From JBDUDK01 sp040002995 (lineage in GTDB: Bacteria; Actinomycetota; Acidimicrobiia; Acidimicrobiales; Ilumatobacteraceae): a DNA stretch of 11,410 bases. The notes beneath the pieces are model-generated. The model had not been told where the DNA came from. It did no database searches and worked only from the letters and a program-made list of their open reading frames with translations. The position numbers were made by a program, and so were the translations under genes. This document shows, in pieces, positions 7,138-11,410 of this stretch (its first letter is position 1; every line of letters starts with the position of its first letter). The DNA is taken from positions 1 to 11,410 of the forward strand of contig JBDUDK010000097.1 in NCBI GenBank assembly GCA_040002995.1. The letters run 5' to 3'.

Positions 7138-9261
7138 GTGACCGAAGGCTCGCCTCGCCTGCGTATCGGCGTGCTCGGCGTTGTCGCGTTCGCGTTGTTC
7201 GCCGTTCTCTTCGGTCGCCTCTGGTACTTGCAAGTGATGGTGTCACCCCGCTTCGCACAGGCGGCGAGGGTCAGCCAGGTCCGCGTCATTCAAATCGCTC
7301 CTATACGCGGTCGCATCCTCGATCGCAACGGCGTGCTACTCGCCGAGAACAAATTGACCACTGTCGTCACTGTCGAGAGAGCCGACATCGCGTCGACCAA
7401 AGCGCGGACGGCACTCTTCGCAAAGATGGCACCGATTCTCGGCGAGACCCCCGTTCAGCTCGAAGCGCGCTACCGGGACAACCAGTATTCGCCGCTGCTC
7501 CCGTTGCCGTTGACCACGATCAAAGACGAAGGTACGGCGGTCTTCTTGAAGGAGCGCCTCGAGGAGTTTCCCGGCGTCGCGGTCACCGATCAGCCCGAAC
7601 GCTTTTACACATACGGACCCCTCGCCGCGCACGTGATCGGCTACATCGGCAAGTTGTCGAAGGAAGTCGCCACCGGATACGCGCACGATTGCGACGCCGA
7701 CCTCACCGCGCCGACGTGTTACCAGCTGAGCGACACCGTCGGCATCTCGGGAGTGGAGCAGGTGTTTGAACGCGAGCTCCGCGGCCGGCCCGGCTACAAA
7801 AAGCTCGAGGTCGATGCCAAGGGCCGCGTGATCCAAGTATTGAAGGACGTCGCGCCGGTGCCGGGCAACGACGTCGTGCTCACGATTGACGCCCAGATCC
7901 AACAGCTCGCCGAGCAGGCGCTCGCGGTGAAGCTCCAAGAGGTCGCGACGCGCGGGCCCATCGACCGCGAGTCCAATCTCCCAACGGGCGCCCGTTACAC
8001 GGCACCCACGGGTGTGGTGGTGGTAGAGGACCCGAGCAACGGCCAGGTCCTGGCTATGGCCTCGTACCCGACGTTCGACCCGCGCGAGTTCGCGCAAGGC
8101 ATCAGCCAGGAGCGCTACAACCAGCTGTACAGCAAGGAGCAGAACTTTCCCTTGCTCAACCGCGTTGTGCAGGGCGAGTACGCACCGGCCTCGACGTTCA
8201 AGCTCGTCACCGCAACCGCGACGATCTCGTACGGCCTGAAGTCGCCGGCCGATACGTTCACCGACTCAGGGAAGTTCGATCTCCACGACCTCGAACCGAA
8301 ATGCTCGGGGTTGTGCATCTTTCACAACGCCGGCAATCAGGTGAACGGCAAGATCGATATGCGACAGGCGCTGAGCGTGTCGAGCGACGACTACTTCTAC
8401 GACATCGGCGCCCGCTTCTGGCTCTACCGCAACTACGACCCCAATCGAATCGTCCGCTACGACTACGCACTGCAAGACGAGGCCCGCCGCTACGGGTTCG
8501 GCAGCGCCACGGGAGTTCAGCTCCCCGACGAGCACGCGGGCCGCGTTCCCGACGACACCGTCAAGCAGCAGCTCCATCAGGAGCACCCCGAGGCCTTTCC
8601 GGACGGTGTCTGGACCACCGGTGACAACATCAACGTGGCGATCGGCCAGGGGCTCGTCTCGGTGACTCCTCTGCAACTCGTGAACGCGTACTCGGCGTTC
8701 GCCAACGGGGGCACACTCTGGTACCCGAACATTGCGCAGGCGATCGATGCGAACGGCACCGCCGGCACCGATCAGCCGAAGGTGCTCCGCGCGGTGCAGC
8801 CGCGCGCGAACGCCACGATCTCGTTACCGCCGATCGTGCGCGATCCGATTCTGCTGGGCCTCGAGGGTGCAGTCGGAGCGGCCGATGTCGGTAACGGCCG
8901 GTCCGGCACCGCGTTCCAGGCGTGGCAGGGCTTCCCGCTCGACCATTTCATGGTGGCGGGCAAAACCGGCACGGCGCAGGACAACACCCAGCTTCCCGAG
9001 AACGACAACTCGGTGTTCGTCGCGTTCGGGCCGGTCCAGAACCCGAAGTACGCCGTGCTGTGCATCATGGAGAAGTCGGGATTCGGTGCCGACGCGGCCG
9101 CGCCGGTCGTGCGCCGCGTGTTCGAAGGGCTCCCGCAGGTGGGCGTCTACGCGCTCGATCCGCTCCAGCCGGCCGACCCCGTCGGCGCCCAACCGAGCGA
9201 CGTGACCCGGCTGTCGCACACCGAAACCCTCCTCAAGCCACCACCCCTGTCGAACGACTGA
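7138..9261 (+). CDS. mrdA: penicillin-binding protein 2 (class B, elongasome transpeptidase)
   Basis: PBP2 is the D,D-transpeptidase that cross-links new side-wall peptidoglycan with RodA. The 707 residues include a signal-anchor helix (about 10-33), the PBP dimer/pedestal domain with RGRILDRNG (57-65), and the transpeptidase domain. Active-site motifs are STFK (Ser352 nucleophile), SSD (415-417, the S-x-D form seen in PBP2) and KTGT (609-612). A C-terminal tail of about 45 residues rich in Pro, Asp and Thr follows the domain. It is somewhat longer than E. coli PBP2 (633). The outer part has two close cysteine pairs, Cys185/Cys194 and Cys389/Cys393. The start is GTG 7138; no better in-frame start with a ribosome site is seen in the 48-nt gap after mreD. 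The stop overlaps the rodA start by 1 nt. Confidence 0.97.
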   Translation: MTEGSPRLRIGVLGVVAFALFAVLFGRLWYLQVMVSPRFAQAARVSQVRVIQIAPIRGRILDRNGVLLAENKLTTVVTVERADIASTKARTALFAKMAPILGETPVQLEARYRDNQYSPLLPLPLTTIKDEGTAVFLKERLEEFPGVAVTDQPERFYTYGPLAAHVIGYIGKLSKEVATGYAHDCDADLTAPTCYQLSDTVGISGVEQVFERELRGRPGYKKLEVDAKGRVIQVLKDVAPVPGNDVVLTIDAQIQQLAEQALAVKLQEVATRGPIDRESNLPTGARYTAPTGVVVVEDPSNGQVLAMASYPTFDPREFAQGISQERYNQLYSKEQNFPLLNRVVQGEYAPASTFKLVTATATISYGLKSPADTFTDSGKFDLHDLEPKCSGLCIFHNAGNQVNGKIDMRQALSVSSDDYFYDIGARFWLYRNYDPNRIVRYDYALQDEARRYGFGSATGVQLPDEHAGRVPDDTVKQQLHQEHPEAFPDGVWTTGDNINVAIGQGLVSVTPLQLVNAYSAFANGGTLWYPNIAQAIDANGTAGTDQPKVLRAVQPRANATISLPPIVRDPILLGLEGAVGAADVGNGRSGTAFQAWQGFPLDHFMVAGKTGTAQDNTQLPENDNSVFVAFGPVQNPKYAVLCIMEKSGFGADAAAPVVRRVFEGLPQVGVYALDPLQPADPVGAQPSDVTRLSHTETLLKPPPLSND

Positions 9262-10430
9262 TGGCCGCCGCATCTGTTGCCGCGCTGGTAAGGCGTCCAA
9301 TCGCCTCCCTCAGCCACAGTCCCGCCGACCCGCACCGCCACATCGACTGGGTGCTGGCGGCCACGGTCGTCGCACTGTCGACGTTTGGTCTGCTCGCGAT
9401 CTACACGGCGAAGCACCAGGACCTGGTGGTCAACGGCCACGATCCCTACCTGTACGTGAAACGACAGGGCATCGCGATCGCGGTCGGCCTCGTCGCGCTG
9501 ATCGTCGGAGCCGCGGTCGACTACCGACGGTTGCGCGACCTCGCGCCGCTGCTCTACCTCGGCACCCTCGTATTGCTGGTCGGCGTCCTCGTTGTGGGGC
9601 AGAGGGTCAACGGTACGCAGGCGTGGTTCGCCATTGGTCCGTTCCAACTGCAGCCATCCGAGCTGTCGAAGGTGACCATGATCCTGTTCATGGCGAGCGT
9701 GGCGTCGATGTCGGCGGGCGCGCTGCGCCTCCGAAGCCTCATGGTATGCCTCGGCATCCTCGCCGTCCCCGCCGCGCTCACGCTGTTGCAACCCGATCTC
9801 GGCACCACGTCGGCGCTCTGCGCGATCAGCATGGGCATCCTGCTCGTGGCGGGCGCCCGCGCCCGCCACATCCTCGTGTGCACGGTCCTCGCGCTCGTCG
9901 CGGTCGTCGTCCTGCTCGGCACGAACCAACTGAAGGACTACCAACAAGCCCGCCTCACCGCGTTCGTGAACGCGAGCAGCACCAACGAGAACGTCGTGAG
10001 CCTGCGCTACCAGATCGACGAATCGAAGCTGGCGATTGGTAACGGCGGTCTCACCGGGCAGGGCTACCTCGAAGGCGTCCAGACCAACGGGCTCCATGTT
10101 CCCGAGCAGCACACCGACTTCGTGTTCACGGCGGTGGCCGAGCAGTTCGGCTTCGTGGGGAGCGCCCTGCTGCTGGCGGCCTACGCGTTACTCGTCTTAC
10201 GAATATGGCGCACCGCGCAGCTTTCGAAGGACATTCTCGGCACCCTCATCTGTGCGGGCGCGGCCTCGATGCTTGTGTGGCAGGTGTTTCAGAACGTGGG
10301 CATGACCATGGGGATCATGCCGGTGACCGGGATCCCGCTCCCGCTGCTGTCCTACGGCGGATCGTCGACGATCGCGTTCCTGGCCCTTATGGGCCTCGTC
10401 GAGAATGTGCACATGCGCCGATACACCTGA
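9261..10430 (+). CDS. rodA: peptidoglycan glycosyltransferase RodA (SEDS family)
   Basis: RodA polymerises lipid II into glycan strands and acts as a complex with PBP2. The 389 residues contain about ten membrane segments after a hydrophilic N-terminus of about 28 residues. SEDS signatures are QPSELSK (131-137, with the conserved Glu134), QPDLGT (177-182), and EQHTDFVFTAVAEQFGFVG (282-300) with the essential Asp286. GIPLPLLSYGGSS (357-369) follows. It has the MPVTGIPLP form typical of the family. The ATG overlaps the TGA of the PBP2 gene (TGATG), so the two are translationally coupled, as expected for a 1:1 complex. The open frame extends upstream into the PBP2 gene, but the ATG at the overlap gives the normal length. 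RodA is preferred over FtsW because of the mre/PBP2 context. Confidence 0.96.
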   Translation: MAAASVAALVRRPIASLSHSPADPHRHIDWVLAATVVALSTFGLLAIYTAKHQDLVVNGHDPYLYVKRQGIAIAVGLVALIVGAAVDYRRLRDLAPLLYLGTLVLLVGVLVVGQRVNGTQAWFAIGPFQLQPSELSKVTMILFMASVASMSAGALRLRSLMVCLGILAVPAALTLLQPDLGTTSALCAISMGILLVAGARARHILVCTVLALVAVVVLLGTNQLKDYQQARLTAFVNASSTNENVVSLRYQIDESKLAIGNGGLTGQGYLEGVQTNGLHVPEQHTDFVFTAVAEQFGFVGSALLLAAYALLVLRIWRTAQLSKDILGTLICAGAASMLVWQVFQNVGMTMGIMPVTGIPLPLLSYGGSSTIAFLALMGLVENVHMRRYT

Positions 10431-10464
10431 CCAGCCGGATCCAACCAGGGTCGAGGACCCCGGG

Positions 10465-10470
10465 TACTAT
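10465..10470 (+). promoter_or_regulatory. probable -10 box of the radical SAM gene, leaderless promoter
   Basis: TACTAT fits TAnnnT and ends 9 nt before the ATG at 10480, the same spacing as at ndk. There is no Shine-Dalgarno before the ATG (cggcctgtc). It suggests that transcription begins at or just before the start codon, separately from rodA, whose stop is 49 nt upstream. No clear -35 is seen. Confidence 0.5.
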
Positions 10471-10479
10471 CGGCCTGTC

Positions 10480-11410
10480 ATGACATCACTGTGGCCCCGG
10501 CTCGAGCCGCTCTTGGCCAAGGTGCAGAAGCCGGCCCGCTACATCGGGTGTGAGCTGGGATCTCTGCGACCGGAACACGGCGCGGGCAAGGTCGCGTGGC
10601 TTCTGACCTATCCCGACACCTACGAAGTCGGCCTCCCCAACCAGGGCCTTCAGATCCTCTACGAGATCCTCAACGAGCGGCCCGACGCCGTCGCCGAGCG
10701 CACGTATGCGCCGTGGCTCGACCTCGAGGCGCTCATGCGATCACGAGGACTGCCGCTCTTTTCCGTCGACACCCACCGCGCGGCCTCCGACTTCGATGTC
10801 ATCGCGTTCAACCTTTCGGCCGAGCTCGTCTACACGAACGTGCTCAACTGCCTCGATCTCGCCGGCATCCCCGTCCGCGCCGAGCACCGCGATCCGTCGC
10901 ATCCGCTCGTCGGTGCGGGGGGCCATTGCGCATTCAATCCCGAGCCTCTCGCGGACTTCGTCGACTTCTTCGTGCTCGGCGAGGGTGAGGAAGTGGTCAG
11001 CGAGATCACCGAAGTGGTCGGCGCTTGGAAAGCCAGTGGGCGTACGCCTGGATCCCGCGAGCGCGTCCTCCACCAGCTCGCCCTCGTCGACGGTGTCTAC
11101 GTGCCCTCGATGTACGAGGTCACCTACGACGAGGCCCGCATCGTTGCCATCGAGCCTCGCTACGGTGATGTGCCCGAGCAGGTCCAGAAGCGCACGATCG
11201 CCGACCTGGGCGCGTGGCCCTACCCGAAGCGGCCACTGGTGCCGCTCACCGAGGTGGTGCACGACCGCTTGAGCGTCGAGGTGTTCCGTGGGTGCACGCG
11301 TGGGTGCCGGTTCTGCCAAGCCGGCATGATCACTCGCCCCGTCAGGGAACGCCCTGCCGACCAAGTGCGCACGATGGTTCGCGACGGCCTGCGCCGCACC
11401 GGCCAGGACG
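10480..11410 (+). CDS. B12-binding-type radical SAM protein (TIGR03960-like), 3'-truncated
   Basis: The frame stays open from ATG 10480 to the window end, giving 310 residues; relatives I recall are about 600 or more. The N-terminal half is a Rossmann-type region like that of B12-binding radical SAM proteins (AWLLTYPDTYEVGLPNQGLQ, FNLSAELVYTNVLNCLDLAG, VLGEGEE). It has no visible DxHxxG cobalamin-ligand motif. The radical SAM cluster motif follows in RGCTRGCRFCQAG, with Cys272, Cys276 and Cys279 as the CxxxCxxC ligands of the 4Fe-4S cluster. This fits the uncharacterised TIGR03960 family, in many bacteria found next to or fused to a DUF2344 (TIGR03936) protein and close to rne/rng, rplU and rpmA; those would lie beyond the window. 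The substrate is unknown to me. The start is supported by the -10 box 9 nt upstream. Confidence 0.88.
   Translation, partial: MTSLWPRLEPLLAKVQKPARYIGCELGSLRPEHGAGKVAWLLTYPDTYEVGLPNQGLQILYEILNERPDAVAERTYAPWLDLEALMRSRGLPLFSVDTHRAASDFDVIAFNLSAELVYTNVLNCLDLAGIPVRAEHRDPSHPLVGAGGHCAFNPEPLADFVDFFVLGEGEEVVSEITEVVGAWKASGRTPGSRERVLHQLALVDGVYVPSMYEVTYDEARIVAIEPRYGDVPEQVQKRTIADLGAWPYPKRPLVPLTEVVHDRLSVEVFRGCTRGCRFCQAGMITRPVRERPADQVRTMVRDGLRRTGQD

Noticed and set aside
9147..10112. Antisense open frame (321 codons) opposite the PBP2 end and rodA
   Set aside because: Low-complexity charged product with no motif, mirrored from the third-position GC of rodA.

Overview
The window is a high-GC, densely coding stretch with every gene on the + strand. 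It most resembles an actinobacterial chromosome, possibly the class Acidimicrobiia. The grounds are gene order, a ClpP resembling the actinobacterial ClpP2 paralogue, GTG starts for two genes, TAnnnT-type -10 boxes, and a lone AbiEi/DUF559-type gene of a sort common in that phylum. The class-level placement is an inference from these traits, not from a database comparison.

Region 1 (1-3087) is a protein-quality-control and folate operon. It holds the 3' part of a ClpP peptidase (clpP2-like), then clpX 18 nt later, then folC 22 nt later. ClpP and ClpX together form the ClpXP protease. FolC makes folylpolyglutamates and is probably just co-transcribed.

Region 2 (3088-4190) is the only accessory-looking part. 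It carries a broken gene that once encoded a protein of about 311 residues with an AbiEi-like winged-helix N-terminus and a DUF559 (PD-(D/E)XK/Vsr-like) C-terminus. The reading frame is split over three frames by two apparent single-base losses, near 3323 and 3412. A 10-bp motif (ctcgaaacgt) occurs twice before the gene, once inverted at its stop codon, and once more inside folC.

Region 3 (4191-10430) holds ndk (nucleoside diphosphate kinase), followed by the elongasome operon mreB-mreC-mreD-mrdA(PBP2)-rodA. The cell-wall genes are tightly packed, with gaps of 19, 1 and 48 nt and then a 1-nt overlap. MreB filaments with MreC and MreD organise the RodA glycosyltransferase/PBP2 transpeptidase pair for side-wall peptidoglycan synthesis, so the cell is expected to be rod-shaped or to elongate laterally.

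Region 4 (10480-11410) is the first half of a B12-binding-type radical SAM protein of the uncharacterised TIGR03960-like family. It runs off the end of the window.

Two genes, ndk and the radical SAM gene, have a TAnnnT box ending exactly 9 nt before the ATG and no Shine-Dalgarno sequence, which suggests leaderless transcripts. mreB has its own -10 box and a strong Shine-Dalgarno. Most of the window is conserved core genome. I did not find a clearly new system. The points most worth checking are the decayed AbiEi-like gene with its clustered repeats, the paired leaderless promoters, and the unknown job of the radical SAM protein beside rodA.
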